Shown here: one piece after another, positions 8,552 through 16,505 of the stretch
Position numbering within the stretch: position 1 is the first letter of the stretch
Layout of the letters: the number at the start of each line of letters is the position of its first letter
NCBI RefSeq assembly: GCF_009684755.1
Contig: NZ_BLBC01000005.1
Coordinates: 558,001-622,000, forward strand
Origin: Capnocytophaga felis
GTDB taxonomy: Bacteria > Bacteroidota > Bacteroidia > Flavobacteriales > Flavobacteriaceae
Length of the DNA stretch: 64,000 nucleotides
Direction: 5' to 3'
The notes under the pieces: model-generated
Databases searched by the model: none
Told to the model about the DNA's origin: nothing
What the model saw: only the letters and a program-made list of their open reading frames with translations
Position numbers and translations under genes: made by a program

Positions 8552-9124
8552 CTAAAAAATGTATTTATTTAGATCTTTATTTTCGGTAATTCGCTGATAG
8601 GTAATTTTGGCTATTTCTAAAACATTTTTTGCCGAAAATAAATGTACCGACCTGCAAATCATATATGTTTTGTTGTCCCTTTTTTCTTTTTTGTCAGAAT
8701 GTAAATAAAAAGTAATGTAACGTTGTTTAGTATTGAAATCCATATTTCCTGTAAAATCACTCCACGGATATATTTTGGTTGTACCTCTTTTGTAATGAAT
8801 TAAACGTGTGGGAGTTCCGATAAAATGACCTCCGTTTTGAAAAAAGGTAATCACACCCCAAACAAGCAACACAGCACCTATAAAAACAAAAATTCCAATC
8901 TGTGTAAGAGCAAATCCATTCATCACCTCAAAAAAGGCATTTCCTCTACCGAAATCATCAAAAAAGACAGATCCAAAACTCAGAGTAACCAACAACCAAA
9001 AAATAGCGAAAAACACAAAAAATACTGAAACTACACGAGGAACTTTCCGCTCGGCAAAAACATAAAAATCAATGGTTTCGTCTCCGATAGTGGAGTGTAA
9101 TTCATTTAAAATTGTTTGTTTCAT
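8552..9124 (-). CDS. Membrane protein of unknown function, tandem paralogue B
   Basis: A 190-residue protein with the same plan as its downstream neighbour: helices near residues 30-50 (VSVFFVFFAIFWLLVTLSFG) and 72-95 (LTQIGIFVFIGAVLLVWGV), then a soluble domain opening with GTPTRLIHYKRG and PWSDFTG. Both paralogues end in a stretch that mentions the Ser-Ala-(Lys/Glu)-Asn-Val motif (FSAKNVLEIAKI here, ISAENVSKIEKV in the other), so similarity covers the full length. It lies 8 bases after the gene at 9133-9750, forming a three-gene unit. Keeping two copies suggests a hetero-oligomer or divergence after duplication. Function unknown. Confidence 0.7.
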   Translation of the reverse strand: MKQTILNELHSTIGDETIDFYVFAERKVPRVVSVFFVFFAIFWLLVTLSFGSVFFDDFGRGNAFFEVMNGFALTQIGIFVFIGAVLLVWGVITFFQNGGHFIGTPTRLIHYKRGTTKIYPWSDFTGNMDFNTKQRYITFYLHSDKKEKRDNKTYMICRSVHLFSAKNVLEIAKITYQRITENKDLNKYIF

Positions 9125-9132
9125 TTTCTAAT

Positions 9133-9750
9133 TTATAAATTTCCGTAAAAATTGATATAATGAGCATATTCCAATTGTTTGCGAAGCCAATGAAGAAAAT
9201 CGCTTACAAATTCCGTAACAATTTCGCTATCAAATACTTTTTGTTGCAATTTTTCGACAATTTCCAAACAAATTTCCTTATCAAAAACATTATCAGATGT
9301 TGCACTGAATTCTTCTTCCATTTCATCAAAAAGCGGATTTATCCGTGGATAAAAAGCTTGAAACTCACTTTTAATATATTCAAAATCAGCTTCGGAAATA
9401 AAAGCAGAAATTCCTTTCTTCCCCGAGAAAGAATCAAAATTTTCATCTAATCCGTAAATAACGTAACCTATTTTACTTTTATCTTGACTGGTGGAAGTTG
9501 TAAAAACAACAGGTTTTTTCAGGATTTTCGCAATTGCTTTTTCAGGATTATAATTCCATTTTTCATAAAATTCACGAGCCAAAACGGGATTACATTCAGT
9601 CTCTTCACAGATACGAGCAATGTTTTCCTGATGAAATTGTTCCAAAGCTAAGGATACGATTCCGTTAGCATTTCTCAGCAGTTTCAAGGCTTGAGCAATT
9701 GAAACGGGTATTTGCTGCTGAAGGATTTTAATTTCTTGATTGTAATCCAT
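9133..9750 (-). CDS. Protein of unknown function with UBA-like N-terminal helices
   Basis: A 205-residue soluble, acidic protein with no signal peptide or membrane segment. Residues 13-40 ([20 protein letters not shown], then LALEQFHQ) look like a UBA/EF-Ts-type three-helix bundle, and residues 45-78 ([20 protein letters not shown]) read as a second helical unit of similar pattern. The remainder ([20 protein letters not shown] and onward) is mostly helical and has no signature known to me. It is the first gene of a unit with the two membrane-protein paralogues downstream. It diverges from the YbjQ-like gene; their starts are about 120 bases apart. The UBA-like reading is tentative. Confidence 0.65.
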   Translation of the reverse strand: MDYNQEIKILQQQIPVSIAQALKLLRNANGIVSLALEQFHQENIARICEETECNPVLAREFYEKWNYNPEKAIAKILKKPVVFTTSTSQDKSKIGYVIYGLDENFDSFSGKKGISAFISEADFEYIKSEFQAFYPRINPLFDEMEEEFSATSDNVFDKEICLEIVEKLQQKVFDSEIVTEFVSDFLHWLRKQLEYAHYINFYGNL

Positions 9751-9826
9751 AGAATTTTGCTTTACTCTTACGAATTTTCGTCAAATGCGAAAGTACAAAA
9801 TATTTCGGATTCTGGAATAAATTTTC

Positions 9827-9834
9827 TACCTTTG
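9827..9834 (+). promoter_or_regulatory. Promoter -7 element for YbjQ-like gene
   Basis: TACCTTTG, 36 bases before the ATG at 9871. It supports that start over an in-frame upstream ATG at 9712, which lies before the promoter. Confidence 0.6.
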
Positions 9835-9870
9835 TACTATACGATTAGTATTTTTAAAATTTTTGAAAAA

Positions 9871-10188
9871 ATGATTCTATCAACAACACCTACTTTGGAA
9901 GGGCATCCCATTAAGGAATACAAGGGTGTCGTAACCGGTGAAACCATCATCGGTGCCAATGTTATAAAAGATTTTATGGCTGGGCTTACCGATTTTTTTG
10001 GCGGGCGTTCCACCACGTACGAAAAAGTACTCATCGAAGCCAAAAATACAGCCCTTGAGGAATTACAACAACGAGCCTTGGCAATGGGAGCCAATGCTGT
10101 TGTGGGAATTGACCTTGATTATGAAACTGTTGGAAGCAATGGTGGTATGCTGATGGTAACTGCAAGCGGAACGGCAGTAGTTATCTAA
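9871..10188 (+). CDS. YbjQ/UPF0145 family heavy-metal-binding-like protein
   Basis: A 105-residue cytosolic protein that covers the whole UPF0145/YbjQ family: [71 protein letters not shown], and [20 protein letters not shown] near the end. The family forms pentameric rings related to dodecin-like or heavy-metal-binding folds; its role is not established. The ATG at 9871 is used because it follows a promoter element and matches the usual N-terminus. The stop is 4 bases before the dnaG start, so dnaG is probably co-transcribed. Confidence 0.88.
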   Translation: MILSTTPTLEGHPIKEYKGVVTGETIIGANVIKDFMAGLTDFFGGRSTTYEKVLIEAKNTALEELQQRALAMGANAVVGIDLDYETVGSNGGMLMVTASGTAVVI

Positions 10189-10192
10189 ACAT

Positions 10193-12163
10193 ATGATTTC
10201 AAAAAATACCATTGACAAAGTTTACGACCAAATGCGGGTCGAAGAAGTGATTGGCGATTTCGTTCAACTGAAAAAGGCAGGTTCTAATTATAAAGGACTT
10301 AGCCCTTTTTCCAATGAACGGACTCCAAGTTTTATGGTATCGCCCGTAAAGCAAATCTGGAAAGATTTTTCTTCCGGAAAAGGAGGAAATGCCATTGCTT
10401 TTCTGATGGAACACGAGCATTTTACCTATCCGGAGGCAATTCGGTATTTGGCAAAAAAATATCATATTGAAATTGAAGAAACCGAAATCTCTTCCGAAGA
10501 AAAGGAAAAAGCTGACGAACGAGAAAGCCTCTATATCGTTTCGGAATTTGCTCAAAAATATTTCGAAGAAACACTCTTGGAAACTGAAGAGGGAAAAGCC
10601 ATCGGAATGACCTATTTCAAAGAACGAGGTTTTACTACCGAAACCATTAAAAAATTCCGTTTGGGATATTCACCTAACGACTGGACAGCCTTTACCGATA
10701 CGGCTTTACAAAAAGGCTATCAGCTTGAATTTCTTGAAAAAACAGGACTGACCATCGTTAAAGAAGATAAAAAATTCGACCGATTCAAAGGCAGGGTAGT
10801 GTTCCCCATTCATTCAATGAGCGGACGTGTATTAGGCTTCGGAGGTCGTATTCTCACCCAAGATAAAAAAGCTGCAAAATATCTCAACTCGCCTGAAAGT
10901 GAAATTTATCACAAAAGTAAAATTCTGTACGGAATTTATCACGCCAAACAGGCTATTGCTAAAGCAGATAATTGCTATTTGGTAGAAGGTTACACTGATG
11001 TTATTCAATTGCATCAAAAAGGAATTGAAAACGTAGTAGCATCAAGCGGAACGGCACTTACTCCTGAACAAATCCGACTGATAAATCGACTAACTAACAA
11101 CATAACAATGCTTTACGACGGAGACGCCGCAGGGCTTCGAGCCTCTATCCGTGGAGTAGATTTGATTTTGGAGCAGGGAATGAATGTTAAAATTTGTACT
11201 TTCCCCGAAGGCGAAGACCCCGATAGTTTTGCCCGAAAAACAGCCTATGAGGATTTAGTACTTTATTTGGAGGAAAATGCTACGGATTTTATTCGTTTTA
11301 AGGCTTCACTTTTGATGCAAGAAGCCAAAAATGACCCAATCAAACGAGCTGAAACTATTCGTGATATGGTGGAAAGTATCTCAAAAATTCCGGATTCCAT
11401 CAAGCGAGAAGTGTATGTGCGTGAATGTGCAACTATTATGGATATTTCGGAAGAAGTGCTTTTCTCTACACTTTCTCAAATTCTAAAAAAAGATTTCTAC
11501 GAAGGTCAAAAAGTAGAACGCAAAAAGCGTCTGCCACTTGAAGTTACTCGAAGCAAAGAAGAACAGGCAAAAATGACCGTAAACCGACTGGAAATCTTGG
11601 AGCACGACCTCATCAAGCATCTTCTTTTATACGGAAATCGGACTTGTGTGTTTACGGATTCTGTACTTCAAGTTGATGAAGAAGGCAAATTGGAAGAGAA
11701 AAAAATTCAACAAGAGCTGAAAGTTTACGAAAAAATTTATCTTGAACTTCACGAAGACGAAATTCAGTTTGCCAATCCCGATTTCAAAAACATTTATGAT
11801 TTAGCAATGGAACAATTCAATCAAGCAGACGAATCGTATCAATTGGCAACTTTCATAAATAAATTACCGATGGAACTCAGCCAAAAAGTGTCGCAAATTA
11901 TTATGGAAGATGAAAATTTGCAATTGCACGATTGGCTTCGGAAAGATATTGTACCAAAAGATAAAGATGCTAACATCGACTTGGCTGTTTCCGATATTAT
12001 TTTAAACATTCGTAAGTTATTGGTTAGCCACCTAATAGAAAACATCACTACAAAAATTGGCAATTCCGATGAAGAGCAAAAACGTGAAATGTTGGAAGAG
12101 GTTTTGAATTACATACAACTACAAAAAATATTAGGCAAACGCCTCAATCGTGTTGTAAATTAA
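10193..12163 (+). CDS. dnaG: DNA primase, zinc-ligand-free
   Basis: A 656-residue primase that makes RNA primers for replication. The N-terminal CHC2 region keeps the fold motifs YKGLSPFSNERTPSFMVSP and FSSGKGGNAIAFLM, but all four zinc ligands are replaced: the usual C-P-F-H is S-P-F-S, and the usual C-x-x-C is D-F-S-S. The catalytic TOPRIM core is intact, with LVEGYTDVIQLHQKG and TMLYDGDAAGLRA carrying the acidic residues, preceded by RVVFPIHSMSGRVLGFGGR. A long helical C-terminal half should bind the DnaB helicase. Loss of the cysteines appears normal for flavobacterial primases rather than damage. It follows the YbjQ-like gene at 4 bases. Confidence 0.95.
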   Translation: MISKNTIDKVYDQMRVEEVIGDFVQLKKAGSNYKGLSPFSNERTPSFMVSPVKQIWKDFSSGKGGNAIAFLMEHEHFTYPEAIRYLAKKYHIEIEETEISSEEKEKADERESLYIVSEFAQKYFEETLLETEEGKAIGMTYFKERGFTTETIKKFRLGYSPNDWTAFTDTALQKGYQLEFLEKTGLTIVKEDKKFDRFKGRVVFPIHSMSGRVLGFGGRILTQDKKAAKYLNSPESEIYHKSKILYGIYHAKQAIAKADNCYLVEGYTDVIQLHQKGIENVVASSGTALTPEQIRLINRLTNNITMLYDGDAAGLRASIRGVDLILEQGMNVKICTFPEGEDPDSFARKTAYEDLVLYLEENATDFIRFKASLLMQEAKNDPIKRAETIRDMVESISKIPDSIKREVYVRECATIMDISEEVLFSTLSQILKKDFYEGQKVERKKRLPLEVTRSKEEQAKMTVNRLEILEHDLIKHLLLYGNRTCVFTDSVLQVDEEGKLEEKKIQQELKVYEKIYLELHEDEIQFANPDFKNIYDLAMEQFNQADESYQLATFINKLPMELSQKVSQIIMEDENLQLHDWLRKDIVPKDKDANIDLAVSDIILNIRKLLVSHLIENITTKIGNSDEEQKREMLEEVLNYIQLQKILGKRLNRVVN

Positions 12164-12217
12164 TTGACTTTCAAGCACAAAAAACTCAAGAAAACTTTTT
12201 TCTTCAAAAAAAGTTTA

Positions 12218-12225
12218 TATCTTTG
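12218..12225 (+). promoter_or_regulatory. Promoter -7 element for small lipoprotein
   Basis: TATCTTTG, 38 bases before the ATG at 12264. It is a canonical match. Confidence 0.65.
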
Positions 12226-12263
12226 TAATTCGTTAGTAGTTTAATTTTAAATATTTTAATAAA

Positions 12264-12707
12264 ATGAAAAAAGTAGTATTAAGTTTAGCATCTGTTGCTC
12301 TTATGGCATTGACTTCTTGCAATAGCTTCAATCAAACAAAACAAAAAGCAACAGAAGCGATGGAGCAAGCAAAAGAAGAAGCCGGTGATGCTATGAACCA
12401 AATGAAAGAAGAGGCTAACAAAGCTGTTGAAAATGCTCAAGAAAAAATGAAAGATTTGGTATCAGGAATTGAAGTGCCTAAATTCAGCAGTGATGAAGCT
12501 CAAAAATTAGCCGATGAGTACACTAATTACTTAAAAGAATCTGCAGAAGCCGTGAAATCAGGAAGTGCCGAAAAAGTCAAAGAACTTCAAGCAAAAGCTT
12601 CTGAATGGCAAGCAAAAATGCAAGAAACTGCAAAAAAATTAACTCCTGAAGACGCTACAAAATGGTCAGAATGGACTAAAAAAATTTCTGAATTACAAGC
12701 TGAATAA
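12264..12707 (+). CDS. Small helical lipoprotein
   Basis: A 147-residue protein. Residues 1-18 are a lipoprotein signal (LMALTSC, cysteine 19). The mature part is almost entirely charged amphipathic helix, rich in Ala, Lys, Glu and Met, with heptad-like repeats (KATEAMEQAKEEAGDAMNQM, EEANKAVENAQEKMKDLV) and a second helical block (EYTNYLKESAEAVKSGSAEK). It resembles the abundant small Lys/Ala-rich lipoproteins of Bacteroidota annotated only as hypothetical. The residues after Cys (NSFNQ) do not show the charged surface-export signal, so it probably faces the periplasm. Own promoter and own terminator; a high-expression structural or stress role is a guess. Confidence 0.75.
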   Translation: MKKVVLSLASVALMALTSCNSFNQTKQKATEAMEQAKEEAGDAMNQMKEEANKAVENAQEKMKDLVSGIEVPKFSSDEAQKLADEYTNYLKESAEAVKSGSAEKVKELQAKASEWQAKMQETAKKLTPEDATKWSEWTKKISELQAE

Positions 12708-12732
12708 TTCAATTTAAAAACTAAAAAACACC

Positions 12733-12759
12733 AAAAAGACTGCTAAGGCGGTCTTTTTT
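12733..12759 (+). terminator. Terminator of small lipoprotein gene
   Basis: AAAAAGACTGC, loop TAAG, then GCGGTCTTTTT: an 11-bp stem with one mismatch and a T-tract. Confidence 0.85.
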
Positions 12760-12815
12760 AATTCCTCATATTCAACACAATTTCTAACACAGATTGTTAA
12801 TTATGAATTATTTCC

Positions 12816-12823
12816 TATCTTTG
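12816..12823 (+). promoter_or_regulatory. Promoter of miaB
   Basis: TATCTTTG, with TTG at 12794-12796 exactly 19 bases upstream. This is the full Bacteroidota -33/-7 arrangement, and the ATG is at 12846. Confidence 0.7.
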
Positions 12824-12845
12824 CCCTCTGATAAAAATCATCACT

Positions 12846-14291
12846 ATGGAAAAAGTTATTGACGAAGCCAAGCAAGGACAAAGCCTTGTTTTGGAAGCAA
12901 ATACGAACAATCACAAAAAATTATACATAGAGAGCTATGGCTGCCAAATGAATTTCTCGGATAGCGAGATTGTGGCTTCCATCTTGGCAAATGAGGGCTT
13001 TAACACCACACAAATACTTGAAGAAGCTGATTTGGTGCTGGTAAACACTTGTTCTATTCGAGAAAAAGCCGAACAAACTATCCGTAAACGTTTAGAACAA
13101 TTCAATGCCGTAAAACGCATCAACCCTGGTATGAAAGTTGGCGTATTGGGCTGTATGGCTGAACGCTTAAAAAGTAAATTTCTGGAAGAAGAGCATATCG
13201 TGGATATGGTTGTAGGTCCTGATGCGTATAAAGACTTACCAAATCTTCTGCAAGAAGTAGAAGGCGGAAGAGAAGCAGTAAACGTAATTCTGTCAAAAGA
13301 TGAAACTTACGCCGATATTTCACCCATTAGGCTCAATAGCAATGGAGTAACTGCATTTGTTTCTATCACTCGCGGGTGCGACAATATGTGTACTTTCTGT
13401 ATTGTTCCGTTTACACGCGGACGTGAACGAAGCCGCGACCCTTTTTCTATACTAAACGAAATCAAAGACTTAGAAGAAAGAGGCTTTAAAGAGATTACGC
13501 TTTTGGGTCAAAATGTGGATAGTTATCTTTGGTACGGTGGCGGACTGAAAAAAGATTTCGATAAAGCCAGCGAAATGCAGAAAGCCACTGCGGTAAATTT
13601 CGCAAAACTACTTGATATGGTGGCAGTTGCTCACCCTAAAATGCGTATTCGTTTCTCTACGTCCAATCCGCAAGATATGACCCTCGATGTGATTGACACA
13701 ATGGCAAAACATCACAATATCTGCAAATACATTCACTTGCCCGTACAAAGCGGAAGCGACCGTATCTTAAAGGCAATGAATCGATTACACACAAGAGAAG
13801 AGTACTTCACGTTAATTGACAACATCCGAAAACGCATTCCTGAATGTGCTATTTCACAGGATATGATTGCCGGCTTCCCGACCGAAACCGAGGCAGACCA
13901 CCAAGACACGCTTTCACTGATGGAATACGTTAAATATGATTTCGGATTTATGTTCGCGTATTCGGAACGACCCGGAACGCTTGCCGCACGCAAAATTGAA
14001 GATGATGTTCCTGAGGAAGTTAAAAAACGTCGCCTTTCCGAAATCATTGATTTACAACAAAAACATAGCCTTCTTCGCACACAGGAAAAAGTCGGGCAAG
14101 TTTGCGAAGTGCTTATTGAAGGAAACTCTAAAAAATCAGACGCCCAATGGATGGGACGAAACACACAAAACACTGTGGTAGTTTTCCCTAAAGAGCATTA
14201 CAAAGTAGGTGATTTTGTGAATGTTAAGATAGAAAGTTGCACCTCAACAACACTTATTGGAAAAGCTATCGGATATAGTGAAATGATGTAG
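12846..14291 (+). CDS. miaB: tRNA-2-methylthio-N6-isopentenyladenosine synthase
   Basis: A 481-residue radical-SAM methylthiotransferase that converts i6A37 to ms2i6A37 in tRNAs reading codons starting with U. The N-terminal cluster ligands are Cys33 ([10 protein letters not shown]), Cys69 (VNTCSIRE) and Cys103 (LGCMAERLK). The radical-SAM CxxxCxxC is Cys178, Cys182 and Cys185 in [19 protein letters not shown]-terminal TRAM domain follows ([11 protein letters not shown] to the end). Length and order match the family. It has its own promoter, and luxS follows after a 40-base gap. A short acidic insert near [20 protein letters not shown]-type sequence separates it from E. coli MiaB, as in other Bacteroidota. 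Confidence 0.96.
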   Translation: MEKVIDEAKQGQSLVLEANTNNHKKLYIESYGCQMNFSDSEIVASILANEGFNTTQILEEADLVLVNTCSIREKAEQTIRKRLEQFNAVKRINPGMKVGVLGCMAERLKSKFLEEEHIVDMVVGPDAYKDLPNLLQEVEGGREAVNVILSKDETYADISPIRLNSNGVTAFVSITRGCDNMCTFCIVPFTRGRERSRDPFSILNEIKDLEERGFKEITLLGQNVDSYLWYGGGLKKDFDKASEMQKATAVNFAKLLDMVAVAHPKMRIRFSTSNPQDMTLDVIDTMAKHHNICKYIHLPVQSGSDRILKAMNRLHTREEYFTLIDNIRKRIPECAISQDMIAGFPTETEADHQDTLSLMEYVKYDFGFMFAYSERPGTLAARKIEDDVPEEVKKRRLSEIIDLQQKHSLLRTQEKVGQVCEVLIEGNSKKSDAQWMGRNTQNTVVVFPKEHYKVGDFVNVKIESCTSTTLIGKAIGYSEMM

Positions 14292-14331
14292 TTGAAAGCC
14301 AGTTTTATAAATAAAATCAAAATAACAAAAA

Positions 14332-14808
14332 ATGGAAAGAATAGCAAGTTTTTGTATTGACCATTTAAAATTAGAACGAGGAATTTACGTTTCTCGTAAA
14401 GATTATGTAGGCAATGAAGTGCTTACCTCGTTTGATATTCGTATGAAGTTGCCTTATCGCGAGCCTGTTTTAGGAGCAGCAGAGATTCACACCATCGAAC
14501 ATTTAGCTGCCACTTGGCTACGTAACAGCCACTGGAAAGATAAAATCATCTACTGGGGACCAATGGGTTGCCAAACCGGAAATTACCTGATTTTGGCAGG
14601 AGATTACACCTCAAAAGACATTGTTCCGTTAATTACCGATTTATTCAAGTATATGGCTGATTTTGAAGGAGAAATTCCGGGAGCTTCTGCAATGGAATGC
14701 GGAAATTTTTACAACAACAACCTCCCGATAGCAAAATATGAAGCAAAAAAATATCTTGAAGAAGTGCTTTACAATCTGAAAGAAGAAAATCTAAATTATC
14801 CCAAATAA
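14332..14808 (+). CDS. luxS: S-ribosylhomocysteine lyase
   Basis: A 158-residue metalloenzyme that splits S-ribosylhomocysteine into homocysteine and DPD, the precursor of autoinducer 2, and so closes the activated methyl cycle. The metal ligands are His53 and His57 (HTIEH) and Cys123 (AMECGNF). The catalytic cysteine is Cys80 in WGPMGCQTG. The full family length is present. It begins 40 bases after miaB with no clear promoter of its own, so part of its transcription may come from miaB; a hairpin terminator follows at once. No pfs gene lies beside it in this window. Confidence 0.97.
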   Translation: MERIASFCIDHLKLERGIYVSRKDYVGNEVLTSFDIRMKLPYREPVLGAAEIHTIEHLAATWLRNSHWKDKIIYWGPMGCQTGNYLILAGDYTSKDIVPLITDLFKYMADFEGEIPGASAMECGNFYNNNLPIAKYEAKKYLEEVLYNLKEENLNYPK

Positions 14809-14823
14809 CAGAAATTATCATAC

Positions 14824-14857
14824 AACTCCAAATTATTAATCTAATTTGGAGTTTTTT
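14824..14857 (+). terminator. Terminator of luxS
   Basis: AACTCCAAATTA and its exact complement around TTAATC, followed by TTTT. Confidence 0.85.
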
Positions 14858-14876
14858 ATGCAACCAAAATAAAACA

Positions 14877-14907
14877 AAAAACCTCTTGAAAAAATCAAGA
14901 GGTTTTT
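14877..14907 (-). terminator. Terminator of tRNA-Gln
   Basis: AAAAACCTCTTGA with its exact complement around an A-rich loop, immediately 3' of the reverse-strand tRNA. It also faces the end of luxS. Confidence 0.8.
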
Positions 14908-14908
14908 G

Positions 14909-14979
14909 TTGGCTCACAAGGACTCGAACCTTGAATAACAGAACCAAAATCTGCTGTGTTACCATTACACCATGAGCCA
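14909..14979 (-). tRNA. tRNA-Gln (anticodon TTG)
   Basis: On the reverse strand the acceptor TGGCTCA at the 5' end pairs perfectly with TGAGCCA at the 3' end, discriminator A. The D-arm lies in TGGTGTAATGGTAACAC, the anticodon stem-loop is CAGATTTTGGTTCTG with TTG, and the T-arm contains GGTTCGAGTCC. CCA is not encoded. It has its own promoter upstream and its own terminator downstream. Confidence 0.95.
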
Positions 14980-14997
14980 TTGGTTATTTTCGCGGTG

Positions 14998-15005
14998 CAA
15001 AGATA
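14998..15005 (-). promoter_or_regulatory. Promoter -7 element of tRNA-Gln
   Basis: Reverse-strand TATCTTTG, 18 bases before the 5' end of the tRNA. Confidence 0.7.
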
Positions 15006-15093
15006 CATTCTTTTTTTTAAGTTCCAAATATTTTTCAGAAAAAATTTAACCAAACATCAAGAAATAAACACTAACTCATTCAAAATAAAAATT

Positions 15094-16233
15094 TTATCTT
15101 AACTTAAAATTTATCGGATAAACAAAAATCCAAACAGTAGGTTTCCCGTTCTTCATTGCTGGAGCTTTTACTGAAAGCTTTTTAATAATCCGTATTGCCT
15201 CATCTCTTAACATATAAGTTTCATCACCCAAAGCAGCTAATATTTGAATACTTTTATCTTCCTTCACCCTAAAAACGACAGAAACAGTTCCCTGAATGTT
15301 ATATTTTGCCGCCAATTCCGGATATTCAAAATTTCTCTGTACGTGTTCATTCAAACATTTCTGAAAACTTTCCAAAGTAAAGGATTGAGTACTGCACGAT
15401 TTGAGTTGTGGGTAAACATCAGGAAAAAAGTTAAAGGACTCGTGCATTTCCTTTTTGTTAAACGTGATAGGAATGAGATTTATAGAACCTACAGGCTTTC
15501 CGTTTTTCTGTGCAGGAATAAACTTTGGAAATTCTCTTGATTTTTGAAAAACTTCTCTTGCCAAAGCCTCATCTTCCCCTTCAATGCCCTCAACTGCAGA
15601 ATTTCCATCAGAATCAATTTTTAGCGACATATAAACCGTTTTCGTCTCATCGCCTTCTAATTTTATTCTTTTAAACATAAAACTCTGAATACATTCACCC
15701 AAAGATTTGTTTTTATCTTTCATACTTTCGCAATTTTCCCATCTTGCTTGTACATCTGGGTCAGGAATATATTTTTCTTCCTTGAGTACTTTTAATTTCT
15801 TGAATGTCAAAGGTATTGAATAAATAAAATCAATGGGATTTCCAGCTTTTTGAGCAGGAATAAATGAAGGCATCTGTCTTAAAAGTCGCTCTCCTTCTTC
15901 AGCTAAAGCATTGTGATTGGACTGAATTCTTAATTTTTCAACTTTTCCCTCAACATTGATTTTAAATACGAGATAGACTCTTCCTTCGAGATTTTCAACA
16001 TTTTGCACATTTTCGTTAATATAAGAAACAAAGCATTTTTTGAAACTCTCAATGGTTCCGTTTGCATCGTTACAATTACTCATCTTGGGATATTGGTCTG
16101 GCTCCAATTTCTCAACAAACGACGAATCATCAGGCAAGATAGAATCTTTCTCTATTAAAAGATGATTATCAGTAGCTTTGAATGCACATACCGAAAAAGG
16201 CATCATCATAACAAGCAAGAAATATTTTTTCAT
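15094..16233 (-). CDS. Periplasmic protein with three TonB C-terminal-like repeats
   Basis: A 379-residue protein with a signal peptide (residues 1-17, MMMPFSVCAF region). Three repeats of about 110 residues each start with a Cys-containing helix (SNCNDANGTIESFKKCF, ENCESMKDKNKSLGECI, KSCSTQSFTLESFQKCL). Each continues into a TonB-C-like beta-alpha-beta unit (VYLVFKINVEGKVEKLRI ... FIPAQKAGNPIDFIYSIPLT, and equivalents ending FIPAQKNGKP and KAPAMKNGKP). TonB itself has one such domain and an N-terminal membrane anchor; here the anchor is a cleavable signal, so this is not an energy transducer. The paired cysteines in each unit could form disulfides. A periplasmic scaffold or peptidoglycan/receptor-binding protein is possible. 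Confidence 0.72.
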   Translation of the reverse strand: MKKYFLLVMMMPFSVCAFKATDNHLLIEKDSILPDDSSFVEKLEPDQYPKMSNCNDANGTIESFKKCFVSYINENVQNVENLEGRVYLVFKINVEGKVEKLRIQSNHNALAEEGERLLRQMPSFIPAQKAGNPIDFIYSIPLTFKKLKVLKEEKYIPDPDVQARWENCESMKDKNKSLGECIQSFMFKRIKLEGDETKTVYMSLKIDSDGNSAVEGIEGEDEALAREVFQKSREFPKFIPAQKNGKPVGSINLIPITFNKKEMHESFNFFPDVYPQLKSCSTQSFTLESFQKCLNEHVQRNFEYPELAAKYNIQGTVSVVFRVKEDKSIQILAALGDETYMLRDEAIRIIKKLSVKAPAMKNGKPTVWIFVYPINFKLR

Positions 16234-16261
16234 ACAAATTTAAAATTTATGTTAATAGTTG

Positions 16262-16269
16262 CAAATATA
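16262..16269 (-). promoter_or_regulatory. Promoter -7 element for three-repeat TonB-C-like gene
   Basis: Reverse-strand TATATTTG, 28 bases before the ATG at 16233. Confidence 0.6.
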
Positions 16270-16505
16270 AATACTTTTATTGCAAAATAAAACAATTCAC
16301 TTGCTAATACTTTAAAATAGGAAACAAATACTCTTTAATTTGAAATTAAGAATGCTTTTTAAGCCGAGAAAATCCATCACTTCTTTTTTCTACATTATTT
16401 TACTCGAAATGTGAGATTTATTATTTTATTTTTATATATTCGCAAACTTAATCAGTTTCTTCAAAAATTTGAGGAATTACATTTATTTTTTCAAATCAAT
16501 AAAAT

